A stretch of DNA of 64,000 bases from Purshia tridentata (lineage: Eukaryota; Streptophyta; Magnoliopsida; Rosales; Rosaceae), in contig QANT01006002.1 of the NCBI GenBank assembly GCA_003254885.1, positions 17,728 through 81,727 of the forward strand, written 5' to 3'. Made by a program: the position numbers and the translations under genes. Every line of letters starts with the position of its first letter. Position 1 is the stretch's first letter. The notes beneath the pieces are model-generated. The model did not search any database. It saw only the letters and a list, made by a program, of their open reading frames with translations, and had not been told where the DNA came from. Of the stretch, positions 24,201 to 37,100 are shown one piece after another.

Positions 24201-26140
24201 GTTTGTCACACATCAAGATGCAAGAAGTCTACAACAAATTCTAGATTCCATAAGCCACTAAAGAAGTTGAAAATCAGAAGCAAAGTGAAATAAGCAATAT
24301 TTCAAGCACTCTTACAAAAACCACAAACACTCACCGCATTAACGACTATGTCAGTCAATTGATCTGCTAAGGCTTCATATAACTGCACAAGCAAACATGT
24401 CAGAGTCAAATGATATAGCATGTAAACAAAATTCATTTATTTTCAGAGCAGGAGGAAAACCTAGGAGCAAACCCCAACTCTTCCCTAAACCCTTTCCACA
24501 CAAAAGACTAAAATAAACTAAATAAAACGGAATACAAGATACCTTTGTTCGCACAGTTGTCCTTGCTACCATTCTTAGAATCTCTTTGTCAGGTTCATTG
24601 CCCATCACCACAGGAGTTTTAAATTTCTCAAGAAACTGAAGCGTTGCCCTTTTGGCAATCTCAAAACCATCAACCAGGACACGTGGGTGCATCCCTGAAA
24701 GAAACATAAACTCATTGTCAAGGGCACACAATAAAATTTTTTTTAATATATATATATTTTAAAAAAATATTAACATGTGTCCAGCTTTTCTTTGCCACCA
24801 AAATGTCTGACCAAATAATGTCTGCTTTCTAATTTATAATCAAGACTGAAACAGCTGCTTGATTTCCAGATCTTAAAAGCAATAAAACTGGTTTTACAAC
24901 CAAGCAGACCCTCATTTCCCACTTGAACTAGAAAAATCTAACTGAATTGATAGCATCTGATATAAATAAAAGATGCCACAAATTCTAAAATAGAAGCTCA
25001 TCCCATAGGAAGTTGAGAAGTTCAATTGAATTTAGATATGCCATTTAAACAAACGCGCAACTTCGTTTATTAATAAAATATAATCAATGAATTCCTATAA
25101 TCACCATTCATAGGGCAAGAATAACCTTTACTTTTTTATTATATTTTCAACAATATGGAAGGCCATGATTCCCATATAAAACTCCAAAAGAACAGACAAG
25201 GCGCTACATGAAAATCTAGAATAGCACTTCCATTCAGGTGTGAAGCCATTTCATAGATGTACAGTATTTAATGCATACAGAAAAAGGAAGAAATTAATTG
25301 GATGAAATAGAGAAATTTTGCAGAACCACAAGGTGCAAAGCTCTGAAAGTAACCATACAGAAGTTGATCTATATATGAAGAACCAGAGATCAAGTTGTTC
25401 TATCATCAGTTAAAAGGTAACTGCAAGTCTGTGACAACCAACCTTCATCAATGTATCGTTCTGATTGTTTCATAAGCTCGCCGATGAACAGAACAGTAGA
25501 CGTGGTGCCATCTCCACTTATGTCATCTTGAGCAACAGCTGTCCTTGCAATCATAATCGCTGTTGGGTTTTGAATTTGCTGCAGCAATTTGAAGGAAACA
25601 CCGTTTAACACACCATAATAAGGACAAGCAACGCATATGCAGGAACATGATGGATAAACATATTTAATAGCTAAATCCATACAATCATTTGGAGGAAAAC
25701 CTAAACCACACTTGAATGCACCTCCGGATTCTTACATTTGGAAATATTCAAGTCATTAACAAACGCAATCCATTAACAGAGCCTCAACTAACAGCTAAAA
25801 AACACCTTCTGAAAAAGCGATTATACCAACTGGAGATCTAGGGTTTAGAGAAAGAACCGTACCATTTCTTTGAGGAGAGTATTGCCATCTTTAGTGAGCT
25901 TGATGTCTCCGGCTCCACCAACAAGCCTGGAACACAAAATAAAAAAGTGAGAAAATAAAAAGAAAATTGAAAAAAGAAAAACAAGAACTAGTTTCATTTC
26001 GCGTACATTTTGATGGTTCCCTTGGGACCAAGGTTAGTTTTCAGGACATCCTGCAAACCCTTGGCTGCGTTGATGTTCATGTGCAGAGCCGCCGATTTGT
26101 TCAGCACCTCCGCATTTGGATTCAGCACTCGCAACGACAT
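21214..26140 (-). CDS. CCT6: T-complex protein 1 subunit zeta (cytosolic chaperonin CCT6)
   Basis: ATP-dependent group II chaperonin subunit of the hetero-oligomeric CCT/TRiC ring that folds actin and tubulin in the cytosol. Start ATG at 26138-26140 ([20 protein letters not shown]), stop 21214-21216; about 535 aa in about fifteen exons. Examples: about 26006-26140, about 25442-25579, about 24542-24696, about 22362-22564, about 21214-21291. Ordered motifs: [11 protein letters not shown] (nucleotide loop), [29 protein letters not shown] (catalytic Asp and GDGTT), [29 protein letters not shown] apical region, [56 protein letters not shown] and the closing [16 protein letters not shown] and RNMRKPS. 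All exons read open, and full length matches the family. The zeta assignment follows the [10 protein letters not shown] and [10 protein letters not shown] segments. Confidence 0.95.
23161..23181. repeat. (TA)n microsatellite
   Basis: About ten TA units in a CCT6 intron, likely polymorphic. A second short (TA)n lies in the CCT6-CXE17 intergenic region near 27330-27342. Confidence 0.85.
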
Positions 26141-28631
26141 CGTTTTCTGCTTCCTCCTATTCTTCTTCTTCTTCTTCTGCTCGAGCGAAGTGGCCGAGCG
26201 AGTGAGCGAGTGAGTGAGTGAGAGTGAGAGGTTTTGAAGCTTTTGAGTTCGCGAAGTAGTAGAAGCTAGAAACCTTTAAGTTTATGAATCGCAGAGCGTG
26301 GGTTTTAGGTCTTTCTGGAGTTTGGTTATTTGGTTTGCACTTTGCGCCGTTCTCTTTTTTATTTTTATTTTTTGGTATACCAGTGCGATTAGGGTCACCA
26401 GCAAGCCGGGCCGGTCCAAGCTTGGTCTAATGGGCTAAAATATAAGTCCACGAGTCATAAGCCATGAATCGAAACCGTTAAAATCGAGCCCAAATTTTTA
26501 TTTTTTAAAATTGGCCATAAATTTATAATGGGCCAAGAAATTTGGTAAGAATTTATGATCAGTATCGGAGTACCCAGACATTCCATTCATGATTCATGCA
26601 TAGTGGAATGGTCAAAAAGAAGGAGAAGAAAGAGAAGAATAATTTAAAGAAAAGATGGCTTGACACACCATTTGCAGGTCAAGTCCCAGATTCTTAGGGC
26701 CGGCCTAGAATCTACAACTTTAACAATCATGCATGAAACTTGCGAAAATCAGTGAGGAGAATATGAGTGGTGTAAGATCTTTGTGGATGGATTTCCTGAG
26801 GTATTTTGATAGGGAAGATACTCAGGTTTAAATAAATCTATCAAGGTCGATCAGATTTGTGGTATAAAATCTTTAAGTAGAACCCGACTTAATCATGAAT
26901 CTCCAAGACAAGGTTCATCATCTATTTTACTTTGAAATTACGTAAAGAATTTTCAGATTTCTTATCAGGTACCGAATTTTTCAATGTAGTACTAAAAAGG
27001 AGATATCTGCAGATATATCATATCATAATTTTGGCCAAAAGTAAGGCATCTTTTTGAAAAGTAATTTATGGACAGCTTTTGAATTTTCTCCGCTACTGTT
27101 GTTTTAGCTGATTATGTTCACTTTTCAATTTTCGTAGCATCATGAACATTGTACGTATATGATGGTCTAAATGTCTAATAGTAGCATGAGATTATGTGAA
27201 GTTCCCTTTCACTTGCTAATAATGGTATGTGGAGTAGACTAGTAGTAAAATGTCGTCAGGAAAAGCTTTTTTGCAGTACTGAAAGGTCTGAAACCTTTCG
27301 TTGAAGAATATTAATGTACTTTCATAATATATATATATATGTATATGGAATATATGTATATGGAAGATGCATGGAAAACAAATATTCCAAGGCATGCAAG
27401 TACGTGTACACAATAAAGAACAAAATCTAATTTCAATAAGAATTTACTTTACTTCCACGTTGTTGATAGATATATATTCCATCTATTTTTGTGTGATCTC
27501 TTGGTCCTTTTTTGGACAACTTGTGCAGTAGTCAGGACAGTGATAATGTTCTGGTTTTTGGCTGGAGAAACAATGTACGTGGTCAATCAAAGTTCAAAAA
27601 TTCATAAATTTCATAGCCTGAGAGAGTTATGGAAATAATTAAAATAACCCATAATGATTATTATGGTAGTGACAGAAGAATTTTCTCTCAGTCCTTCAGT
27701 GATTAATTGCATGTAGTTTCAGATAAACTCAGTTTTAGTATTGGAATAGTCAGCATGCAGAGATTTCTTTTTCTTTTTCTTTTTTCTTTTTTTCTGCTGA
27801 TAAGCCCAGTAGAGAAATTGGGCACATAAAGATGATGGAATAAGTTGAGCATAAAGAGTCGCAAAAAACAGAGTAAGATAATCAGATATTTGAAGAATAA
27901 AGTTGACTGTCCATTTGCATGTGTTTGGAATTTTGAGAATATTCATCCTAACTAAAATCAAGAAAGTACTCAAGTGTCTAGGCAAATCCATTAGCAAACC
28001 ATACCATAGACTTCCAGAAGAGGTTAGGTTAAATACTCTGCATGTCCATTCTTAAATTTCACATGACTTGCTCTGGCTATGCATTAGTACTTTTAGATTT
28101 CAGGTGCCTAATTTATTGACCTTTTGGATTGTGAGTGACAGATATTGCTTTTCAGTTTTTAGGTAAAGTTTCAGAAAAATAAATTTTAGTGTGGGAAATG
28201 ATAATGCTTCAATCTAATCAGCAAAAAGAAAAATGCCAACAGAATATTTGGAAAAGCAGCATTTCTAAACCAGCAGCATGCAGCCCGATGATATTGATAA
28301 GTTTCATCTGTTGATCTTCATTTCATTATCTTCTCACTGCTTGACATTTTTAATCTTGAGGGTCGACTCTGGACGATATTTTAGACAAGTTGCCTGAATT
28401 GTTCTCAGTGTGATAAAGCCAATCCAATTAAGCCGCTCTAATAATACAAGTTGCATGACCACACACCCAAGACCAGAGTTCGAACCTCCTCTTTCCGTCT
28501 GGCATCCTGTGAACAGAATCTGCGTGACAGCATATGCTCAGTTCATAGTCCACTTGTCAGATAAAGAGATAGGGAAGCCTCCTTTCACAATGAGCTAGAA
28601 CCTTTCTCTCTGCCCTAATGTTCTCATTTTC
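26141..28631. other. Divergent intergenic region between CCT6 and the carboxylesterase
   Basis: 2.5 kb. The CCT6 leader is next to 26141 (GAG/TCT-rich, 26158-26235). One TGGGCC element is near 26527. The stretch 28440-28510 contains GAGTTCGAACC (about 28479), a B-box-like motif without a convincing A-box. Otherwise AT-rich; no gene seen. Confidence 0.6.
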
Positions 28632-28640
28632 TATATAAAT
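28632..28640 (+). promoter_or_regulatory. TATA box of the carboxylesterase gene
   Basis: TATATAAAT 106 bases before the preferred ATG at 28738. A plant transcription start is expected about 30-35 bases downstream (about 28662-28668). This argues against the in-frame ATG at 28660 as the start and supports 28738 or 28723. Confidence 0.6.
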
Positions 28641-28737
28641 AGCTTTCAAGGCATGCAATATGTCACATTCACATCCACACCACCAAGTCCACAAGACCAC
28701 ATACTATTCCATACTATATTGCATGAGATTTAAAAGA

Positions 28738-29766
28738 ATGGCAGCCCTTTCTCTTGATCCAAGACTCAATCTTCAAGCAGTTAAGAACTCTCCTCACCAA
28801 CATGGAGTTGTTCTCGAAGAAATTGAAGGCCTTATCAGAGTTCACAAAGATGGATACATTGAAAGGCCTCCAATTATCCCCAGTGTCCCAAGCACTCTAG
28901 CATTGCCACACGGTGTCACAGCCCGTGACGTTTTCATTGACAAATTTACCAACTTATGGGCACGTATTTACGTTCCATGCCACCCCGGAACCCTCCCTCT
29001 GCTTGTTTACTTCCATGGTGGTGGATTCTGTGTTGGTTCTGCCGCTTGGAGTTGTTACCATGAGTTCCTCTCCAACCTTGCTTCCAAAGCAGGCTGTATC
29101 ATCATCTCTGTGAATTACCGTTTAGCCCCTGAGAGCCGTCTCCCTTCTGCTTATGATGATGGGGTCAACACTGTGATGTGGGTGAAGCAACAAGCCTTGA
29201 GCGAGTGTACTGAGCAAAAATGGTGGTCAACAAAGTGCAACCTGTCAAGCTTGTTCCTAGTTGGTGACAGTGCAGGGGCTAACATAGCCTACAACGTGAC
29301 CACACGGTTAGGTTCCAGTGGACCCTCAAGTCTAAACCCACTGCGTCTCAAGGGCACCATCTTGATCCAACCTTTCTTTGGAGGAGAGGCTCGAACTGAG
29401 TCCGAGAAATATGCAACTCAGCCACCAAACTCTGCACTGACTCTTTCAAACTCTGATGTGTATTGGCGGATGGCTCTGCCATTTGGGGCCAACAAGGACC
29501 ATCCATGGTGCAACCCTCTGGCAAATGGCGTGGCCAAGTTGAGGGACTGGAGACTCCCAACCATAATGGTGTGCGTATCAGAATTGGATATATTGAAGGA
29601 TAGGAATCTGGAGTTCTGCAATGGATTGACTAGCATGGGGAAAATGGTGGAAACAGTAATGTACAAAGGGGTTGGACATGCATTCCAAGTATTGCATAAC
29701 TCTCAGCTCTCTCATACGAGGACTCAAGAATTAATATCTCATATCAAGGCCTTCATCAACCAATGA
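28738..29766 (+). CDS. CXE17: Carboxylesterase, alpha/beta-hydrolase (CXE17 type)
   Basis: Intronless, 342 aa from MAALSLDPRL at 28738. In-frame ATGs at 28723 and 28660 would add 5 or 26 residues, but the TATA position and my recall of Arabidopsis CXE17, which starts at the same motif, favour 28738. It belongs to the plant CXE / hormone-sensitive-lipase class. HGGGFCVG (oxyanion hole) is at 93-100, GDSAG with nucleophile Ser178, acid Asp284 in SELDILKD, and base His314 in GVGHAFQVL. The complete triad separates it from gibberellin receptor GID1, which lacks the His. Also seen: VNYRLAPE, typical of the class. No signal peptide, so probably cytosolic; the natural ester substrate is unknown. It is divergent from CCT6, as in Arabidopsis At5g16070/At5g16080 (from memory). 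Confidence 0.93.
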   Translation: MAALSLDPRLNLQAVKNSPHQHGVVLEEIEGLIRVHKDGYIERPPIIPSVPSTLALPHGVTARDVFIDKFTNLWARIYVPCHPGTLPLLVYFHGGGFCVGSAAWSCYHEFLSNLASKAGCIIISVNYRLAPESRLPSAYDDGVNTVMWVKQQALSECTEQKWWSTKCNLSSLFLVGDSAGANIAYNVTTRLGSSGPSSLNPLRLKGTILIQPFFGGEARTESEKYATQPPNSALTLSNSDVYWRMALPFGANKDHPWCNPLANGVAKLRDWRLPTIMVCVSELDILKDRNLEFCNGLTSMGKMVETVMYKGVGHAFQVLHNSQLSHTRTQELISHIKAFINQ

Positions 29767-31126
29767 GTACTACTACTAGTGGATTTCTTTTTTTTTCTTT
29801 TTTCTTTTAGTTTGATATATATTATAACTTATAGGTATGTAGTATGTGCATATAATTAAAAAGTCTCTCATTATAGCCTTAAAGATAATCCAAACAGTGT
29901 GAAGAATGATATTAGAGAAATGAATTAGGATTAGAATATGGCTAAATTTAGTTATATTTGGATGTAATGTAACCAACCAAAAAAAGTATGTCAACTACTT
30001 GTTATGTATTATTATTATACATATAAATATTTTTTGTTTTCATTTGATGATAAACGTTATATAGATATTTGGCTCTTCCTATTATGAAAAGTATATATTT
30101 TGGCTCTTACTAAAGAGAAGATAAAAAACTAATCTGCTAGGAAGAAGCTTTTCCACAATTCATAAGTTTTTTTTTTATAAATAATTTAATTTTTCATATC
30201 ATCTAAATAAATACTTGAAAAGCATCAATGATTGACTTTAGATATTCTTAAAAGTAATTTGGAATGAATAGATGTAAAAAAATTAAAATGACTCGAGTTA
30301 CAAACTGAAATTATCAATGTACGACTTGATATGTCCCAAGGAACGATTTAAGATGCCTCTAAATCGTGGCTAAAGAATAATCTGCTAGGAAGAAGCTTTT
30401 CCACAATTCATATCATCTAAATAAATACTTGAAAAGCATTAATGATTGACTTTAGATATTCTTAAAAGTAATTTGGAATGAATAGATGTAAAAATAATTA
30501 AAATGACTCGAGTTACAAACTGAAATTATCAATGTACGACTTGATATGTCCCAAGAAACGATTTAAGATGCCTCTAAATCGTGGCTAAAGATTTTCTAAA
30601 GAAACATTTGGAAAGCATCAATGCTTGACTTCAAGATTATTCCTTGGAACAATTTAGAATGCATAAATGTAAAAAAATTTGAAATGACTCAAACTACAAA
30701 TTGAAATTTTCAATATACAATTTGGAATGCCTTAATAAATGACTTGAAATGCCCTAAAATACGACTTGAGATCTACTAAGACAATACTTAAGAAGCGTCA
30801 ATTCTTAGCGTCAATTCTTAACTTAATTAAAATATTCCTAGTAACAATTTGGAATGAATAAATGTGAACTGCCTTAAGTTGTACTACTTGGAATGTCCTA
30901 ATGGATGACTTGAGATATCCTAAAGCACGGCTTAACATCCTTTAGGCAAATACTTGGGAAGGAATTAGGATTTAGAAATTGTTTGATTGCATACTAATAC
31001 GACATGCCGTTCTCCGTGTGAAAAGGCACGAAACATACTGCATGTCGTTCGTGGTCTGCATCTCGTTTCATCTCGCTCGTAAAACTGTTTGTTTCCGTTG
31101 CATTACACGATTATCAGATCAAATCG
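29767..31126. other. Intergenic region between the carboxylesterase and SWEETIE
   Basis: The CXE17-type 3' UTR and AT-rich DNA occupy 29767-30130, a degenerate tandem array 30131-30945 (listed separately), and then the probable SWEETIE promoter to 31126. No ORF of interest. Confidence 0.65.
30131..30945. repeat. Degenerate tandem repeat array, about four units
   Basis: Unit 1 (30131-30378) and unit 2 (30379 to about 30592) are nearly identical, both starting AATCTGCTAGGAAGAAGC; unit 2 lacks about 34 T/A-rich bases after CACAATTCAT. Units 3 (about 30595-30770) and 4 (about 30775-30945) keep the order of small blocks (ATACTTGAAAAGCATCAAT, ATTTGGAATGAATA, AAATGACTCGAGTTAC, ACTTGAGAT) with heavy divergence. 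A recent duplication thus sits on top of an old array. Confidence 0.8.
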
Positions 31127-31192
31127 TTGGACTCTCTAGTGTTTGAGCTTCTTCAATCTTCTTCGTTTTTGATCACTGTGTTGCTTACTCGA

Positions 31193-34100
31193 ATGTCGAA
31201 GAAGTATGTGAGAGATAACGTGGCGGTGCCGCTCTCTCAGTTCGGTGTCTTGGTGGCACAGTTGGAGTCCATAGTCGCCTCCGCAGTTCAGCAGCCTCCG
31301 GAGCCACTCCTTTGCTTCGATCTGCTCTCCGATCTCATCTCCGCCATTGCCGAAGAGCCCAAGGTGCTGCTCTCTCTATCGCTTTCTACTCTCCTACTAG
31401 TTTCTTCTTCTTACTCAGATTTTCTAGTGCTTTCTAATATTCAGCAGGATAAGATTTTGTTTTTGCAAAAATGTAGGGCTTCTTTCAAATTTGGACTTCA
31501 TACTTTAATTCCTTGCTTGTCATATTACTGATGGTTGATGAATACATTTCTGAATTTGATTTACTAGATCCCACATGATTACAAATAAACTTTTCGGTAC
31601 GAAGTCTATCCGGCGAGTGATAGATATCAACAATTTGGATTGAACATCTGTTGCATTAGAGTTTTTTTTATGTTGTTGTGAATAGTGTATTATATTATGC
31701 TGTATGTAATCCTTTGACGGTGGTCTTGGGATGAACCGCAGGAGTCCATTTTGTTTTGTCAAAGGAAATGCGAGGACGCGCTTTATTCCTTGCTTATTCT
31801 AGGTGCTCGGCGGCCTGTGCGCCATTTGGCTTCGGTTGCAATGGCAAGAGTTATATCTAAGGGAGATAGCATTTCGATATATTCAAGAGCGAGCAGTCTC
31901 CAAGGATTTCTTTCTGATGGGAGGAGGAATGACCCACAAAAAGTTGCTGGTTAGGCCAAATCAGTAGAGCTAATGGCGTGTTTTAATTTTATGTGCATTT
32001 TTGTGTTAACTGCTGGACTATCTCTTTGGTGCCTTCGATTATATAGTATAACTTATATCCAATGCTTTGGTGTTGTTTATAGTGATGAATGTTGTCAAAT
32101 TATTTCTAATACCATATTGTTGCCAATATGTTAGTTTGTTGAATACTGTAAGATTGGTACTTGGTAGTAGAAAGAGTTTAGTTGGTTGGAGAGCTCTACC
32201 ATACTGCTTGTTATAGAGAATTTGGTTGGAGAAAAACAACAGGGTTGGGCCACACCTCTGTTGCTTTTATAGGATATTATTACTTGCTCATTTATAAAAA
32301 CTAATAGAATTTTTTGTAGAAAGATTTTATGCTGTATGCTGGCCATCCTTTAATTAGGCTTTTAGCTGAGTTAACATACTTAAAATTCTTTTTATTATTT
32401 TATATTTAAAATTATCTTATCGAATACAACTCTGTAGGTGCTGCACAATGCTTAGGAGAATTATATCGACATTTTGGAAGGCGAATCACTTCGGGCTTAC
32501 TTGAAACAACTATTATTGCCACGAAACTTATCAAGTTTAATGAGGTGCTTCCATTGCTTCTGCATCTTTTCTATATTATTGTTTGCAATTTTCTTTTTAA
32601 TTGAACTTTACTTTTTGTCAATGAGTAAAACTTTCATTAAGAAAGAAGTGCATTCATCATTTTCCACACCTGGTGAAAAATTTTGCTTTTCGGAACAATG
32701 ATGTGTTCACTCTGAATTTTTCTACTCTGACAAGTAAAGGACCCTAGGTCATGACTAAATAGTTGGAAATAATGGTTAATATACTTCTTATAAAAAATGG
32801 TTATTAAAATATACTTAAACTATGTATTTCATAGGTTTAAGTTATGATAATTGAATATAAAATATTTTTTCTATTTTATTATTTTTTGGTTATTGTTTCT
32901 TCTTGTTTTTTTTGTTACACCTCTAAGTTAAATTCCACGTAACTCAGGAATTTGTGAGACAAGAGGCTTTACATATGCTTCAAAATGCTTTGGAAGGCTG
33001 TGGTGGCAGTGCTGCTTCTTCAGCGTATACGGCGGCATTTCGTCTCATCATGCGTTTTGCTGTTGGTGATAAATCATTTCTTGTTAGAATAGCTGCTGCG
33101 AGATGTCTGAAGGCATTTGCCATTATTGGAGGACCGGGTTTAGGCGTGGGAGAACTTGACAATTCAGCCTCTTATTGTGTCAAGGTAGATGCTTTTCTTT
33201 GCCAAGTTTGATACTTCTTAATGTTTCAAATTTCAATCTTTGAGATGCCGATGTTATAGTTCTTTATTTATCCATTTGGCCGCTGTGTATAGTAGGCCCT
33301 TGAGGATCCTGTTTCATCTGTCCGTGATGCATTTGCTGAAGCATTGGGTTCTTTGCTTGCTCTTGGAATGAATCCTGATACACAGGTTTGTAATATGCAC
33401 TTATGGTGTCTTTTCTTCATCTTTTAGAGTAGTCAATTGTCATCTACTTAGGTCTAAGATCTAATTGTGATGTGCTATGATTTGACTACAATACCAATAT
33501 TTTGGTTTTAAATAATAGACCCAATAGTGCCGAATTGAATATGGTGCATTTTCTTCTAAAAAATAAAAGGTTCACTTTACAATTTACACCATCTAATTAA
33601 AAATAAAAGATTCGTTTCAATCTAATTTTTCAGATTTAATTGGATTTGAGCTCAGTTCTGTGTTCTTAGATATGTTGGTTTAGGACTTAAATTATGTTTT
33701 TACCATATCATCACAGATTTGGATTTTGCTTGATTTTCACCTCTCCCAACCTGTTGACAGCCTAAGATCATTGTATAATCTCATATTTATATTCGTCCCT
33801 AGGTTCAACCAAGGGGGAAAGGTCCTTTTCCTCCAGCAAAGAAACTAGAAGGTGGTTTGCAGAGACATTTAGCTTTGCCTTTCACAAAAGGTATTTTCGT
33901 GCTTTTCTTGTTAGTTGATCTAAAAGATGTTGTTCGTGATTCATGGGATTATAAATTCTTTCATAAAATCCTGCAGCAAGTGGAGCTCGGTCAAAGGACG
34001 TGCGAGTTGGCATAACCCTGTCTTGGGTATTTTTTTTACAGGTAGATGCTTATAATTATTTCCTTTACTCCTTTTCTTCTCTTCACCTTTTCCTTCCACC

Positions 34101-37100
34101 TTTGTTGTTCTGGTTTTAAATCTAGGGATTAGAAATGAATTCCTTGTACTAAAACCATGTTAGTGGTGATAGTTTATTTGACAAGAAAAATAATAATTTA
34201 TCTAAAAAAATTTCTGCTCATATTTTGGTTTCATTGGATTTAATGTGTGTTTCCTCTGATATTTTTAAAATTGGAACTGAAGCAAGAAGAACTATCGGTT
34301 GTGGAGGGTTCATGTCCTTGGGAAAATATTATAAGTGGACAAGCTGTTATGCATAACGGATCCTCTGTTTCTCACTTGGGCAGCAGTGCTTATTTGTTAC
34401 TTGGATTGTATATTGCAGGCGATTCGTCTGAAGTACTTGCATCCAGATGGTGAGCTTCAAAACTACGTAATTCAGGTCATGGAGATGCTTCGTGCTGATA
34501 CCTCTGTTGATGCCTATGCACTGGTATTTCAACAAATTCATGGCCATCAACATTTTATTCAACTGTTATGCTGCAGGTTTAAGTAACATAATGTAGATTT
34601 TCTTGTAAGCTCTGCCTTCAACTTATCAGAAACTAGTTTCTCATAACAATCTTGGCTTAGAGGCTAAATTTTTTGTGCAAGAGTTCAGAATTGCAGGTTT
34701 TATACTGACAACATGAATAATGTAACATATTGGCTTTAGTACATCTGAGAAATAAATAGTGGTGCCTTGTTTGATATTTTGGAACTTGAAGGGATGAAAC
34801 TAATAATGTTTCAATGGTTTTGTCATTTTTTCTCTTTAGTTTCACAATAAGGATAGACTTATCAGTATATGAAGCATTAGAAGTTTGATGCATTTTCAAA
34901 ATTAAACAGTCATGTCCATGAACTATTGTGTTACAATGCTTCAATTATCTATATTCAGAAGGATCCATTGCATAAGTTATTATAATGACTTCATTGGTTG
35001 CTGATATAGTCAAGTTCTCATATATAAAGCTACTGAATATGGTATCTCATTCTTTTTTTTCTAGGCTTGTGTTCTCTATATCCTTCGTGTTGGTGTTACT
35101 GATCAAATGACAGAGCCTACTCAAAGGAGTTTTTTGGTTTTTCTTGGACAGCAGGTCAGCTAAATGATTCGATATTTTTTCTCATTGTCATGAAGCATTT
35201 CTCCTTTCAATTAAATCTTCTTATGGCTGCCCACACTTCTATGCTATCTGTATCAAAGTGAAATTTTTCATGAAACTTGCAGCTTATGTCTCTTGATGCC
35301 AGTCCTTCCATGAAAATTGCTGCTCTGCATACCATGTCATATACCCTGAAAACACTGGGAGAAGTAAGTGTGACTTTAATGATATATTTTCCAAATTTTG
35401 ATCTGGTCAGATAGAGAATATGGTTTTCACATATTGATGATTACCTGAGTAATTATTCTGTTAAATGTGCTATGCTTACATTATCAGTGTTATCTTGAAC
35501 AAGTATGTTGCAGATTGACATCATAGGATAAAAAAAACATGTTATTTAGTTGTTCCTATACAATTATATTGCATTAAATTGTGCTTGCCCTTTCCATTTG
35601 CAGGTTCCACTTGAATTCAAGGAAGTTCTTGACAACACTATTGTTGCAGAAGTATCTCATTCTTCTCAACTTGTAAGCTCTTGATTTCTTTCTTTCTCAT
35701 TTGAAGTTTGGACATGCTAAGGTTCTTATTACTCTCAGAATGGTCTTGGACTCTTTTAAAATACCCACATTTTATCACCATAGTCCTGGCATTGTTTTGT
35801 TTTGATTGATTATTTCTTGGTTGTAATGTTGTGCATAATGTTATTGATGTCAGACGGTAGAATTACTTTAGTTAAGCAGGCTGATAGAGGTGGATTTACA
35901 GTAAAGGCAACTGGGTTAAGAGAGCACAACTTCCTTTCAATAGATAAGGGCAATATTGTTATTTTGGTCTTTTTAGATGCCTTAAGTTGTGTGCGTATAA
36001 CCTGGGTATTGGTTGGCCATCTTTGTTTCTGCTTAAGCTATGAAATCTGATCAAAGCCTCTAAGTCTGATTATATTTTACTACTTCTCAGACTGATAATT
36101 TGGGCTCTTGATTCATGATTTCTTGTTTCTTTTTTGATTCTATATTGTTATGTGATGATATGTGTTTTTGGTCCTACTGTTTAGTGATTCAAAATGTAGA
36201 GAAATTTACTCTCCCACACACGTCGACATGTGGATATCGATCCTCTAATGTAATCTGGAGTAGTTTAAATAGGGTAGCCATTGGTTTAAGTGTAGTAGTG
36301 GATAATTATATATACACACACACATAAATATATTGTAAAACGTTATATCAGAAAGATGAAAGTGTCCTCATAAAATAAGGGTGGATAATGAAACTGTGTA
36401 GACTAATGGAATCCCTATTATATAGTAGTGTAGAAGTATGGATAATTGAGGTGGCATTTCTCAGTGTGAGTTGCTATCTGATTATACAGATGAGAGCATG
36501 TGAGCTCCACTTTCAAACTTTCTTAGATCTGTATGCATGAATGTCCATATGGTTGCATTATTTTATGCTCCAACTATCATCTGTAGGATTTTTGTTTCAG
36601 TTTGTTTCTCCAATTTTTTGTGTATGGATTCGTTTACCAGTGGCATTGATAATTAAGGCATATCTCATCATGGTCAAGTATGTTCAAGCTATTATGCTCT
36701 TTTCATTGATATGATTTCTCTTAGTTGAATTTTGACTGATAATCTTTGGTCAGGTAAGAATTGAGGCTGCTTTGACATTGCGTGCGCTGGCTGAGGTTGA
36801 TCCCACCTGTGTTGGTGGTTTAATTTCTTATGGGGTGACCATGCTGAATGTTTTGAGAGAAAATGTGTCGTTTGAGAAGGTGAAGACATGAAGTTAATTA
36901 ACCTATATGTCTGACTGAGTTCACTTTATTGTTTATTTGTGGCCTATATGCCATGCAAATTTCAAATTTATTTGGAAAAGGAAACAATTTTATAAAAAAG
37001 AAATAATAACAATGCAAACACAGCGAACTGAGTGAGTTGAGCTGGCAGCATCTCTTTTAGTTTATGCTTCCACATATAGTCTCCCTAGTAATTTAATGCT

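Noticed and set aside
25967-26221. Plus-strand ORFs opposite CCT6 exon 1
   Set aside because: Antisense shadow of conserved CCT6 coding sequence.
28460-28510. tRNA gene or SINE signalled by GAGTTCGAACC
   Set aside because: No acceptor-stem pairing, no A-box at proper distance, no A-tail or TSD found.
31127-31192. Upstream extension of the SWEETIE first exon (22 codons)
   Set aside because: It would need a non-ATG (TTG) start; the first ATG at 31193 gives the family N-terminus MSKKYVRDNV.
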